From: Cyanoderma ruficeps
Lineage: Eukaryota; Chordata; Aves; Passeriformes; Timaliidae
Assembly (NCBI GenBank): GCA_008694505.1
Contig: VZDJ01000219.1
Location: 2,272,526 to 2,336,525 of the forward strand
Length of the DNA: 64,000 bases
Reading direction: 5' to 3'
Within the stretch, counting starts at the first letter, position 1. Every line of letters begins with the position of its first letter. The notes beneath the pieces are model-generated. The model did not search any database. It saw nothing but the letters and a program-made list of their open reading frames with translations, and was not told the DNA's origin. A program made the translations under genes and the position numbers. Positions 50,386-63,294 of the stretch are shown here, piece after piece.

Positions 50386-53300
50386 TATTGGCATAAGGAG
50401 CTGAAGCAACTCCTGCACTGCTGGCACAGCCCCTCCTGCCCAGCTCTGCCCTCTGGACACGCCACACCCTGGGGCCAGAGCAGAGGGGGCTGCCAGGGAC
50501 ACTCCCACTCCAGCAGCCCCACACTGTCATGACCCTCATTAGAAGGCAGATTTATCAGGTACAGACCCCCACAGTCATTTCCTACAGTTCACAGGTCCAT
50601 GCTGTGAAGGAAATTAAGACTTTCATGTGAGAAGGAGCAGTTAAAACCATCTAGCCTGAACAATCTCTGAAATGCTAATTTGGATATTGCTGTTAATAAA
50701 TGATACCCATATGAAAATGACAAAAACTATGTAATTGTTGGTCATTGCTATTCCACAAAATGTCTATTCCAATAAAAGTCAAACTTTAAGCCGCCACAGC
50801 GAAACTGCTGATCAGTAGTGCCATAAACAAAATTATAGTGCAATAAATTGCTACCCTACAATGTTATATTCACAACCTGTATTTGTAGTATTTGTGGAGG
50901 TTTTTAGAAGGAATCCAGAAAATATCTGCCTAAATTAAGATGCAACTTCTGGCACTTGATATGCTAGCCATGCTGTATGCATTAAATTATCCATCGTTAC
51001 TGGCTTTTGTTAGTCTCTACTCCCTATGAAATAATCATACAGAAAGTATACAAGATCCACCACTCACAACTTGGTTTCCTTTGTTAGTTTTAGTGCTATT
51101 ATTAGTGTTATACATGAGCCATTCACATGATTTATACAATAACACATACATCATTAAGATTTAAAAGGCAACAGTAAAAAATTAGCTTAATTTGTGGTGC
51201 TCAAAATGCACTCAATTTTTTTTTTTATTTTGCCAATAAAAATGAAAGGCTGATATCTACAAAAAGCACACAGTAAAACAATGAAATGGAGAGAAGACTA
51301 ACTATTAAGAGGACTGAATTCATATTACATGTAAATAATGAAACATTAAAGTCTAATTTTGCAGCAAAAGGCTGAAAGGGAGATTGAGAAGCTTAAGATG
51401 ATGAAAAAACCCACAATGTGGTATTGCCCTCCATCTACAAAGAACATCATTGCCTCTTCTCAGTCCTCGGTCACTGAGATGACTGAGACATTGTTTTTCT
51501 CTCTGAAATGTTTCTTGTTTAAAACTTTCGCTGGTGTTACTTATTGTTTGCAAATTGCAAACACGTTTTGACCCTGCCTTATTGCAAGCACTCTTCCTTC
51601 TCAGACATCTTAATGGCCTGCACGGGCTTCTCTAATCACTGGTAAGCCATAAAGATTTACATCAAAATACAACAACATGAATTGCAACAAATATCAAGCA
51701 AAATGGGCAAGAGCTTGAAAAATCCCAGAACTAAATCCAAGCTTATGACTATAAACAGGCATTCTCCCAATTTGCAATTTTTGATTATGGATTGCCTTAT
51801 GTAAATTAAAATTTTTTGCCTGAATCACAACAGTTTGTAACTATTTTGAATATTTGTGAAGAATCATCACCATACACAGAACTAGGGAATTATGGCCAAG
51901 TACCTTGACACATATCTGAAAAAACAGTCACACTCAAGTATTAATTTTAACACATATTAATTTTAATAGTGTAGTGTTGATGGATTGCCAAATGAAAGGC
52001 AAATAAGGCATCTAAGATATTCTGAATTACTCAGTCTTCACAAGACCTTCTGCAGCCCTCACAATTCCTAAACAATCAATATTTCACATACCAGTAAAAT
52101 TACTCCAAAAATGAACTAGAGCCTAAAATAAATACTTTTTTTTTGATGATAACTATCTTAGAATAAAGCATGTTTCTATACTTTAAGAGATGACACCAGT
52201 TACTGAGCTTTCATTAGAAGGTGTGAAATGCTTGGAATGGGTTTCAGGCAGCATTAGGTATTGTGATGAGGCAAACAAGCACAGCTGCCACTCACACCCT
52301 TGGCTCTGTCACTCACTTCAGCACACTGAAACCAAGTTTTCTCTGGGAAAGGAGCTCCTCAGAGATCTGCAATTGCTGCTTGACCTGCAGCTGAAAAGCA
52401 AGTGCTTTGCTCACTACATCTATTAGCCCTTTGACTTCATTCATTCACTGGCTAATATAAATACATTGCTAAAGTGAGTGATTAATTCCATTTCTTTGGT
52501 GAGAGTACTAAATTCTCAAAGCCTCCAGAATGACTATCCATGAAGGTTCCCAAACATTCCCTGATTATCTATCATCTGCAGTCAGAAATCTGGCAGGAGC
52601 CATTAAGTTGTTGTTTCTTTTTCTTTCTCCCTCTTCAACTTCTCTCCAGGAATAACCTTTTCTTGCTGCACCACAGTTCCATGTAACATAGACACAAAAA
52701 CAGTCATCATCTCTATCCACTTTTATTCACTCATCCGCGTGCTGGAAGCCTGTTCAACAAATCAACATCTTTCCATTTCTTTTCTGTGCTCCCCAGGTTT
52801 GACATCAACACAACAGCTGAAACAACAGCTTACTGCTCCCCTAAAGGAACAAGGCTTCCCTTAAACACTGCAGGAGTCAGACAACCTCAGAGAGAGGGAG
52901 AAACCCTGGAACACTTTTGCACACACTGCTGAATTCTTCCCTCCATTGCTGGACAGAACCAATAGATTTTTTTAAATTGTCTAAGATGTCAGTGTGTAAC
53001 AAGAAGTCTGGAAAGCATTCTGAGAAAAACAATAGGAATCTGACCTGACAGTCCATGGTTTTTACATGAAAAATGCCATCTTTTTTTTCTTCTGTATTTC
53101 TGATCTGTTACATCTTGGCATTTTTCACACATGGCACTGTGATGAAAACACACTAGAGAGCAAGAGTCCAAACTAGAGCCAGAAGTTCCCTTCAAATCAT
53201 GCTGACAATTTTCTTCATTTGTAACCAGATAGAAAATATATATAGTCAGTTTGGTAAATTAGGGTTGTGTTAATTAAACAAGGACCCCATAGCTGGACAT

Positions 53301-56300
53301 AATGGGGTAAACAAACCCAAATTTTGGGAACATCTATAAACCCTTCCTTGCTTAAGTCTCATTCTGAGAAAAGAAGGAATATCTTTACAAGTATTATAAT
53401 CAATTCTAGCTTTGCATGCTGGAACCGTTGTAAGTGTGAGAGACAGGCCCTGTCTGCTGGTTCAGTCATCTCAGTTCCCTTCAGCTTTGGTTCCAAATAC
53501 CAAAAATATACACAAAAATGCCACTCAACCCCACAGAACTCCGCAAAATGTCCAAAGGGGAATATTTCAGTTTTGAAGGTGCTGGTAATGCTGACATTCA
53601 TTCTCAGTGCACACAGAACAGTTACAGCTTAGTCCTAAGAAATAAGCAAGAGCATTTTCAACTCATGCACATGCTGAAATTTAAAAAAAGCCCTTCCCAT
53701 TTATGCCAATTGCTAAAAATCATTAACTTAGCTAAAAATTTCTGATAAAAAGTCAAACATTCAACAGTGTTGTAAATCCAAGCTTATTTGAAAGCTGACA
53801 ATCAAATGGAAGGATATGTATGTTTTTGAAGTCAAACAAAAAAAAAAGGTAAAACAAGTAAAACATAAATAACTATATATATTTCTTTGATTGCCATTTT
53901 CAACACTGACACTTGACACACATTTTCTAGTACCCTCAGCTCAGGAAACAATTAGTTGTGGACAGAAGGAGCTTCCTTGGAGGAGCTGCACTGCACAGCT
54001 GTCTGAGCAATGGCCAACCACAACCTGAGCTCCCCATCAGTCGAAGGCAGCCTTCTGACAGACTGCATTTCAGTGATGGAAAGCATGATCCTTCCTCCAC
54101 AGTATGCACTGCACTATGCATTTAGTCCTTGGAGAGCTTTCAGAATGAAAAGACCATAATTATTACTACCATCATTATTATTAATGAAAAATACACATGT
54201 AAAATTAGGTTTCGAACACAGTGTTTTATAGCCCCTATTTGTCTCTGTGGACACACGCCATAATGGCTTTAACAGACCTTTAACACTCACTGACTAATTA
54301 ATCTTTACACTCAGGACCCAGCACTGAGTTTTATTCAGTAAGGAGCAGAAAATAGCATCTGTGGATTGGGCTTGCAAGGTCCACTGCATGAATAAATTGA
54401 CAGGCTACAGGAAGAGTTGGCATTAAACAGCTCCTCTCCTCCCCTCAGTGCTCCTGTAAGAGCCTTCACCAGCCACTGAAGCTTCTCTTCACAAACTCCT
54501 CACATACAATTTAGTTTTATTTCCTGAAGTGACTCTTTTCAACCTTACAGGGACTCAGTCTTCCAAATACATTGACACTGATAGAAAAAAATATTACAGG
54601 GACTAGATATCACTTTAAAATAGAACTGCATTTCCTACACAACCAAAGTATGCACCAGAAAATTCAGTTTGACTATGGAGAGCACAAACGAACCATACAA
54701 ATTAATAGACCTCAGCAATTTGTCAGAAAAACCTTTAGGCTTCCATTTCCAACTCAGACAGGTTCTAAATATGAAAAAGCACAGGGAAAAATATTCTGCA
54801 AAAAGAAAGCACAAAGAGAAAACACACCGCGCAATCTCTTAATAGAATAAATTCAATCTTTGCTCCTCTTAAAAGAATTTTAAAGGTATTGTAAAAGAAT
54901 AAGCATATAGGGGTAAATTTCCCTCAGCTCATTTGCATGATACAGTCATAGTCAATATAGCTTACCCAGAGTCCTGCCTTACTTTAGCTGTAAAGCCAGG
55001 CAACCAGAACACCATCTTCAGTTACAAAAAATAAAGTATTATGGGTTTACTAGTCAAGCCTCAGTGGCAGAGATTTCATCAAGATGAAATTTCCAAGTAT
55101 TCTGATTTTTTTCCCAGTATTGGTAAACCCTGGCAAAACTATGAAATTCCAGATCATGGTATCTGTTTCATTCTATGCAACTAACTTCAAGAATAGCTTA
55201 ATGCATTTGTTCTATAGGCAAAATGACATAAGGAACCAAGCCTTGTGAGCTGCAGCACAGCAAGCAGCAATGACAGTACAGCACTCATTTTGAGAGTCAA
55301 AAATAAGCTCCCTAGGCTGTTGCTTCAACCAGGAAGATCACAGATCAGTTACGGTGTATTTCTTACAACAAAGCATTTATTTCTCTGTATGCCTGTAGAG
55401 ATAATACTTGTCAGATTAGCTCTTTTTCTTTGGAATTCCTCACCACTGGTTTAGAGAGTCTGTGTTTCCCAGCAGAGAGCCATTAATTAAAGTCCAGTAG
55501 GACTCAAATCTGAGCTTATTAACGGTTGGATGGACCCAAGTAAAAACACATCTGCTCCCACACCTCAGTCTCCTCTCCTCACTCCCCTTGTTTTTCCTCA
55601 CTTGTTGAAGCACATTTTCAGTTTCCCACCATAAACTCCATGAAATCCTCCCTATCAATGAGCCATATTCCACTCTCAAGCCACCTCTAAGTGATTTCTC
55701 AAGCTTAAAAAAGGACAGGGAGGTGAATCAACTAGGAAACAAAATCCTCATCTGCAAGCATTTGATGAGTTACAGCTTATGGTTTTATCTCCCCAAACAT
55801 TTTCCCATTATACAAAAAAAAGAAGGCTTGCAATGCTCTATGTATCGGTACATGTAAAAAAAAAGACTTCAGAATTGAATAGGATTTTATAGGGACTCAG
55901 CTTGGTGAATTACACTCATATAAAAAAAATCTAAAGTAATTTCTATTTGATTTGAATCCATTTACGTGACAATATCTGCTATAACCTGACAGGAACAGTC
56001 CAGCTGAAATTGCAAGGACATGAAACTGGGAGTTGGCTTCCTTCCCACTTAACCTGCAATCCTCTCAAGTGGGGGAGGAAAGTTACCAAGCACTGTGTAA
56101 ACCTGCCCTCCTGCTTTAGAATTAAAAGAAACCCTGGTATGAAAAAATATCCATTAGATTAATTTTTACTCAGATTAACCATTTACTCAAAGGTCACGTT
56201 TAGGCTGAATTCCAAGCCAGCAGCATGTTATGCATCCATTTTAAAGGCAGCATGGTGTAGAAACAATCCCTTTGTGAACAGCTACATCGTGTTCATCAGG

Positions 56301-58500
56301 ACTGAAACAGCCCTTGCCCTGGGCATCAGAAAACTGTAAACACAAGGAAAACACAATTCCAGCATAAGAAATGCTGGAAAAAGGCAGCTATGTAATTCCA
56401 GCCTTTTGGTTCATGAAAAATAAGCCACAACACAGCACTTACATGATCCCACATATCATGAAGGGGGATGGCTCAAGACAGAAAAGGAAGGGAGGTCAGT
56501 ATTAAACCACAAACTTGACTCCTGCACCCTCCTACCACAGCCTGACCTTCCCTGGGACAGTTTCCTGCCTGGGGAAGAACAAGCTAATGGCTACTGTGAA
56601 CCTACAACTGCATTACACACAGTCCTAAGGGATGTAGGACTGGATCAGACATACCTTGATTCCTTCTGCCTCATGCAGGAACTAAAATGGGCAGCAACAC
56701 TTGGACCTAAACTTGTTAATGGCACCTCCAAACTAAAAGAGCAACAAGCTTTTTTTTCAGGCTAGAAGAGAAATTAATGGAGAGAAGTTACAATGTAATG
56801 GGCATGATAAAGAAATTAGCTTAGACTTCTTGGTTTTGTTGCATATGTTCTGAATAGAAAAAAATCATCAAATGTCACGTAAAACGTGTCAGAACATATA
56901 CCCTTCATAGAGCATGGCCAGTGAGGTGATTAGATATTGGACATTTAGCTACTCACAATATATTTCATCATTATTTGCAAGCACCTGAACAAATATTTGC
57001 CCCTATCCTGTGACACCAATGCTCTGAAGCTGAACATCATTTGCAGCCACCGTGTTAGTGGGAAGGGGAGCCTGACTTCTGTTGGGTCTTGTGCACAGAA
57101 TTGCTGCCTTGTAATGCCTGACAGCTGGGATCTCTAAAAACCTGAATTATCTGTGCTTGTGTCTGGGTTACCATTTAACTGCACAAACCCCCAAAAGTTA
57201 AAAAAGTGAAGATGAAACTACTAAGTATACCTACACAAATGCTGATTTTTAGAAATGTAATAGCTTTTACTTTGATGTAATTGCTTCTAAAAATTCAACT
57301 AATGAAGCTGAAGGTCACTAAAATAATGAATAAGAGTGAATTAATGCAGTTCAACTACTATTTTAAACCCATATGATTTTTTTTTTCTCAGTGTCTTCAT
57401 TTAGCTACCCCTATACTTTAATTTTCTTGGTGACACTGATAATTACAAGCGCTGTCCCCATATAAAATGTTTCAACTTTTACGAACATATTTTCAAATTA
57501 ATCAGATTATGTGTGAATGGGGTTGTTTAGTTTAACCATGAACATTTCAAATTACCTGGGTTTTAAAATACTTCTTGCATGCATTTTTTCTAAAGTTCCA
57601 TGAATTTTAAAGACTTTATACTGTGCTGCAAATACTACCTGAGGATAACTCATATTTTATTGTATTCCCAATCTAAATGAATGGATAAGAAAACTCCTCT
57701 CCACAAACAGATCAGGCTGGCCACCACGCATGCATACATATCCATACATGCATATTTAGCCCATATTTAAACTAAATCACGCTTTGTGAATATACTGAAG
57801 TATCACAGAGAGAAGAAATTCCTACCATTACCCTCTATGTTACAGATCAGAAGAGAGAAAGATTATTGACCAAAGGACAACAACAAATTCAAACCCTGTA
57901 ATTTTACTTTATGTTTTAAATCAAGGTTGGCTCCATAATTTTCTAAAAGGAATGTTTATTTTTGACAGGGAGATGTACCCTGAATTTCAGAAAACCAGAA
58001 ACTGATCTTGTTACAGGTTTTTTAATTAATGCAATGAAAGATTTACAGTGCTGAGAAGGATATTATAATCTGAATAAACCCATCCAGAAAACTTAGATAC
58101 TTCTTTTTTTTTTTGCTAGACATAAAAATTGCTCATGGCACTGCAAATTATACTGGTACAAGCAATCCAAGTTGTTATCAATAACAGCATTAAAAAGAAT
58201 CAAGGGACCACAACAGCACACTCCAAACAGAATTTTTCTTGTGTACTTGAACCATGAAGGAACTCATTGACTATTATGACAAAAAATCCTCTGATACAGG
58301 CCAAGAGTGGCTCAAACCTTGTGCTAGACCTGGCCAGTGTGAAGGGGGCCATGCCCATGTCATGGTGAACGTGGTCTTCTTTCTTTCCTCGTGAAACAAG
58401 GAGCCCCATGGGCTGCTCAGGGGCTGCACTCCACCTGTGGCCTGATTTATCATTAGATCTCCTGGCACCATAAGATACTCCAAGTAAGGCAGTACCACTG
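50386..58500. other. TENM2 intron, nothing recognised
   Basis: AT-rich unique sequence with poly(A)/poly(T) runs. GC patches occur near 50400-50520, 53970-54060, 56500-56580 and 58300-58450. I looked on the minus strand for the upstream TENM2 exon that carries the start codon and did not find it. Confidence 0.6.
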
Positions 58501-58506
58501 CCATGA

Positions 58507-58809
58507 TGTTGCCCTGAGTTTCCTGTCTTTTGTCTTTCTGTAGAACTTTCTCACGTAGCCTTCGTGTAAATAATGTCTATTCTTAGAATGTTTACATATT
58601 TCTCCTGTGAGAGACGAAATGATTGATGGTGATGTCCACCATCCAGGTTGAAGAGGTGGCGACCTGTCCAGCCAATCCCTTGACCTCTGTACATATGTAT
58701 AAATACTGGAGTCAAATTGAATTAAAGGAGGAGTTTTCTAAACCAGCTGAGGTGTGAGTTTCATTTCAGTGTTCCTGAAGTGGGACACGCCCAGCCTCGG
58801 CTAGCAACA
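58507..58809 (+). mobile_element. Solo LTR (class II ERV, same family as 45290-45595)
   Basis: This 303-bp LTR starts TGTTGCCCTGAG and ends GGCTAGCAACA. Perfect 6-bp duplications CCATGA flank it at 58501-58506 and 58810-58815. It has a TATAAATA box at 58698-58705 and an ATTAAA signal at 58721-58726. It is clearly related along its length to the minus-strand LTR at 45.3 kb (TTTACATATTTCTCC, GGTGATGTCCACCA, TTGACCTCTGTA). The intact duplication shows it recombined to a solo LTR in place. It is antisense to TENM2. Confidence 0.92.
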
Positions 58810-59378
58810 CCATGAAGCCTGTGGTCAATTTTCAGAGTAACACTCTGAGGATCAATAAAAAATTCTGTTTCTGGAGAAGATCCTCCATAGAGAATCCTGG
58901 GTTTAGCCAACAAGGCAGAGTCTCCAAACATGCTCAGTCAAATACTATTGACATTCTTCTAGGAGTCACCCCAGGGAGATAATAAACCTGGATTCTCAGT
59001 GAAAGACATGGTTATCACTGACTTCTGAGATGTTATTCACATTTAAAGTCAGAGTTAGATAACCTACTCCTAAAAATTTGTGCAAATTCAGCTCATTTCT
59101 CCTCTTTTCCCATTTATTTCACAACTCCTATCTAAGGTGTGACAGCCCTCAATGAGCCTCCACTATTGTCTCCCTCGGTGCCAACCTTTCCTATTTCTTT
59201 GACTGTCTTTTGTTCTCCCCAATCCAGCAGTTTCAGACATCTTTATTGAATAAACTATATTAATAAAGCTGCTTGAACAGGAGTAATTCCTATGTTAATA
59301 AAACCCAGTATGTCTTTGACTTCACCTTCGTATTTTTAAATTCAATTTTGTAGCAACAAATAAAGCATCCTAATCTTT

Positions 59379-59440
59379 ATTTTTCTAAATTATTATTACA
59401 GTTGTTGTGATTTTTCTAAATTATTATCACGGTTTTTGTG
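59379..59440. repeat. Two-copy tandem duplication of 31 bp
   Basis: ATTTTTCTAAATTATTAT opens both copies (59379-59409 and 59410-59440), and each ends in a GTTGTTGTG or GTTTTTGTG variant. The unit is AT-rich and noncoding. Confidence 0.85.
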
Positions 59441-62080
59441 ATGGATAAAAGCAATACGTATTTTCCAGAAACACCAAAAAATTAGATGAAAACAAGACAC
59501 ATGGAATAAACTGAATTGGAACTCTCCCTTTTGATGGATGGCTTGAAGTTTCACTAACCAGAGAAGTTTCCAAAATAATTTCTGATTAGTTAAAAATACA
59601 TACTACACAGACAACAGAAAGGGAAACCAACCAACAGTGGAAATATTAGTTAATATAAATAAAAATGGATTACTAATCTAAGTGCAAAGATTTTTTTGTC
59701 TTTTTCAGCTCACAATGTTATTCATGCCCCTGAGCAACTCACTTAATCTTTTTTCTCATGCACTTTGTCTGTAAAATGGGAATGAACCCAAATCATTTAT
59801 CCCACTGGCGTAATATGTGAGTTAGAGTAAGACAAAAAATAACAAAATCCAAACATCTCAATTATTTAAATAGGATTTGGTACATCAGAATGACATATAT
59901 AATCTTAGCTTTTGTTTTCTTCAGAAAAAAACCCCAATGAATTACTTCAAATCTATACATTTTTCATTCTTAAGCATTTCACCTCTGTCTTCTTCCATTT
60001 TCTATCATTTTTAGCTACATAAAAGATGAAATAGAAGCAGTTCAAGTTTTTCTTAGACTTTAAATCTTGGGTAACTTCTCATTTACCACCTTTCACCACA
60101 AATTAACATGCACATCAAGACAAGTTCATTATAATTTAGAGGCCTGTTAAATAGATTAAAAAAATGTGCCCTGGATTATCTACTGGTACTCAGTGCTGAA
60201 TAATTTTATAGTTCATAATAATCAGTTTGCTTCTCTTCTTTTCAAATCAAAATGCTTTGAAAGTAAAATTAATTTTCTTAGTAAATAAACGCTCATTGTC
60301 AGAAATTACCATAACATTTGCTTTCTAAAGGTAAGAACAATGTCTATATAAAATAAATAGAAAATGAAATTATATACATAAAACTATGATATGTATATGA
60401 CACCATCTAGAAGAATAAAACATTACATTCTTATGGAAGAAATAAAGCCAAAGCAGCAAATGCTTGTCCAGCTGATGTGAAATTTCACTTCAGTTAGGAA
60501 AATGATATTTGATTTAACACAGCCCCAACACAGGAGAACTGTCAAGTGAGAATTCAATTCCATGGGAAGAACTGGAGGCCAAACAGACCAAAAATCATTG
60601 TAATCAAGCATTAAAGATGTCATGATGAAAATGCTAAAAAAATAAAGTGACAGCTTTACACTGAGAACTCAGATATACTGTAGCAATTAATTATTTGGGG
60701 TTAATTTTTAAGAAAAAGAATTAAAATAGGCACTAGGCCCTGCATCAGCACAGCACTTCAAGCTCCAGTGTCAGGGAATTCAGGCACACACATGACAAAT
60801 ACAGACTGTAGGGAAATAAAAGAAAATGTAGGTGGGCAAAGACGACCCCACAAGCACAATTCCAAATTCATCCAGGGCTGTGCAAACACTGCCTGGTGTG
60901 TTCAGGACAGCCTGAGCTTGGGAAGACAGTGAATAAAGCTCCACACACTCTACCTCCAATAAACTCAGCTACCTCGGCACCCTTTTTTTTTTAATATCTC
61001 AGTATTAATTTAGATATAAGCTTGTTCCTGGATTTCTGCTAATGCTTTCTCTTCTTGCTGCTTCTGCCACAGTTAGCACCCTGAAGTCCACACTGACACC
61101 TTTTTTCTTTAGCCTCTTTCAGCATTGCTCCTGACCAGCCTTGTTCATCTTCTCTTTATCTTGGTAACTCTTCCACATCAATCCTCATATCTGAAAATTT
61201 ATTTTACCTTTTCAACATGGAAGATAATGTCACTCCTATTGAATTCACTAGATTTTTTTTTCTCTGTTTTTACAAGTCTTTATTTACCAGTACCATTCTG
61301 CACAGAAGTCTTTAAAAAAGGACCACTGAGATGAAAAAATCAGAAAAAATGATGTAATTGAATAGTGAATATCGAGAAAAAAGGAAAAAAATGCATTCAA
61401 AATATTTTGCCAAGATTCTTGCATAGAATTCATTGAGAGAAAAAAAAAAAAACCCAGAAAATTTGTCAGACACACTCTACCACCTGCATATCCAAAAATA
61501 TCTATGCATTTCAGCAGAAATACAAAACTTCAAGCATAACAGTCTCCTTGACAGTAAGACAAGAAGCCACTTTCCACAAGTGCCCTCTCTCCCCTCATCT
61601 GCATTTCAGATTATGCCGTATGTTAATTTACAACCTGGAGTCGTAAGAAGTTTAAGACAGTCCGTACAAAAAGGATTTTAAGTGGAACAGGAGGGAGTTA
61701 AATGATAAGAAATCACAGTTTGCCCTCTTAGGCAACAGGGTCTACTTTGTTTTTTAGCTGCTTGCTCTGCTGAAAGATTTCCTTTGGTTCCTTCACAGGG
61801 AGGTTTGTGCAAAGAACAAGCACAGAACCAAACCACAGAACTTGGAGCTGCTGACAACAGACAAATGCCTTTCAGTAGAAGGGCTGCAGAAAGGTAAAGT
61901 TTGTGCAGAGATTTTGGATTTTGCCCTGCTTCCCCCTTGGTCTTGAAATCTGAAGTGAAGTTCTTTGAGACCCATCATCTCTGCAAGACATTCTCTTACA
62001 AGAACAAACAACAAATGGAGTACTTACTTTAGTCATTTTCTTACATATAAACAAGATGAATTCAGGCCAAACAATTTGGC

Positions 62081-62112
62081 TTTTTTTTTTCCTTCCCCCC
62101 CCCCGCCCCCCC
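62081..62112. repeat. T-run followed by long C-runs
   Basis: Ten T, CCTT, ten C, one G, seven C. On the minus strand, which is the TENM2 sense strand, it reads as G7-C-G10. It is a low-complexity tract and prone to length errors in sequencing. Confidence 0.9.
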
Positions 62113-62587
62113 AGGAATATTGTAGAGCATTAAGTAAATTATACTGCTGGACTAGATGTAGTAAACATGGGAGGTACAATATATCTTGTTTTTAAAAAAG
62201 CATATTTGTTATTCACTGATGCTACCAATAACTTTGAGTCTGTTTGCTGGCTAAGTAGTCATACGACCTCCAGAGACATAGATTTTAATTCCTGTTTTGA
62301 AAACAGTACCATAAACGTGTCCAGCAGCTTAATTTATTTAATCATTCGTGGAAATTTACTGTGCATTTCTGTAACAGCATTTTTTTATATGCAACCGTAA
62401 CTCTTCTCTTACAGCACATTATTTCCATCACCTGAGGAGGATCTCAGGTAAATCTCTATCAGTTTGATCCTTTTATTTGTTTGCAGATCCCTGGTGTAAA
62501 CACATGTGAACCAGCCTTTCCCATGCCTGACAAATACACTAGGAACTGTATTTTCTCTGCTGTCTGAAATGGTCACTCCCTCTTTTC

Positions 62588-62756
62588 ATCTCAATGGAAA
62601 GGCTGCCCAGAGAAGCTGTGGTTCCCCTTCCATGGGAATTTCCAGGCTGTCCAGGAGGGGTCTGGTGGAAGGTGTCCCCAACCATGGCAGGGAGCTGGGA
62701 ATGAGATGGTTTCGATGGTTTGATGTCCCCTCCAACCCAAACCATTGTATGAAAAG
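62588..62756 (+). mobile_element. CR1 LINE fragment, extreme 3' end
   Basis: The block resembles the last part of a CR1 element in plus orientation: GCTGCCCAGAGAAGCTGTGG, then GTGGAAGGTGTCCCCAACCA, then GATGTCCCCTCCAACCCAAACCATT. It ends near TGTATGAAAAGG, where the CR1 terminal octamer repeats would be. It is heavily 5'-truncated with no coding capacity. A class II-like LTR begins about 40 bp further on. The short minus-strand open frames over this block are chance. Confidence 0.85.
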
Positions 62757-62798
62757 GATTATCAACTTCACCCACTCCAACTATAGCTGAAACAATGA

Positions 62799-63288
62799 TT
62801 TTGGGATATTATGAGAGATGGGACCACTGGGAGACATCTTAAAACTTGATTTATTGCCTCAGCCTCAAAGAGTGAGACCGTCTTCACTGCATACGCCAGG
62901 AGTCCAGAGTCAGTGGCCACAAGACCACAGGTCACAGGGGTTTTTAAAGGTTCATTAGCCAAAAATCTACTGCCACAGTTATTGTTTTAACTTTCACACC
63001 AATGGCTAATTAAACTGTACCACCCGTCCTGCCTCAATGGGGACAATTTTATCCAATCATACAGTGACACACAAGACTACTTGCTACACCTTAAAACTTC
63101 TTATTACCTTTATAACTACTTCTATATCTTAACTTTAAAACCTTAAAACTTACCTCTGCTTAAACTACAAACCTATGTCCTTACTTATGGTCCCTAAATT
63201 TGGAAGCCTTTTCCAAGGTCTCAGGTTGAACCCTGTATTCTCTGCATGCACGAGGTCCCAAGAATCCTCTGTGCCTTGACTTCCCACA
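62799..63288 (-). mobile_element. Solo LTR (ERV, probably class II) with one eroded end
   Basis: On the minus strand the block starts TGTGGGAAGTCAAGG, has a TTTAAAAACCCC TATA-like stretch near 62941-62949, and an AATAAA signal (complement of 62850-62855) followed by AGTTTTAAGATGTCTCCC. CAATGA occurs at 62793-62798 and again at 63289-63294, a perfect 6-bp target-site duplication. Between these marks the 3' terminus reads ATCCCAAAA instead of the expected TCCCACA that would mirror TGTGGGA, so that end has mutated. It has no internal sequence. It is in the same orientation as TENM2. Identification as an LTR is fairly firm; the exact left end and the class are less so. Confidence 0.7.
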
Positions 63289-63294
63289 CAATGA

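Larger units (their letters stand above)
58816..62587. other. TENM2 intron with small repeats only
   Basis: Very AT-rich. It contains the 31-bp duplication and the T/C tract. I see no gene. Confidence 0.6.
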
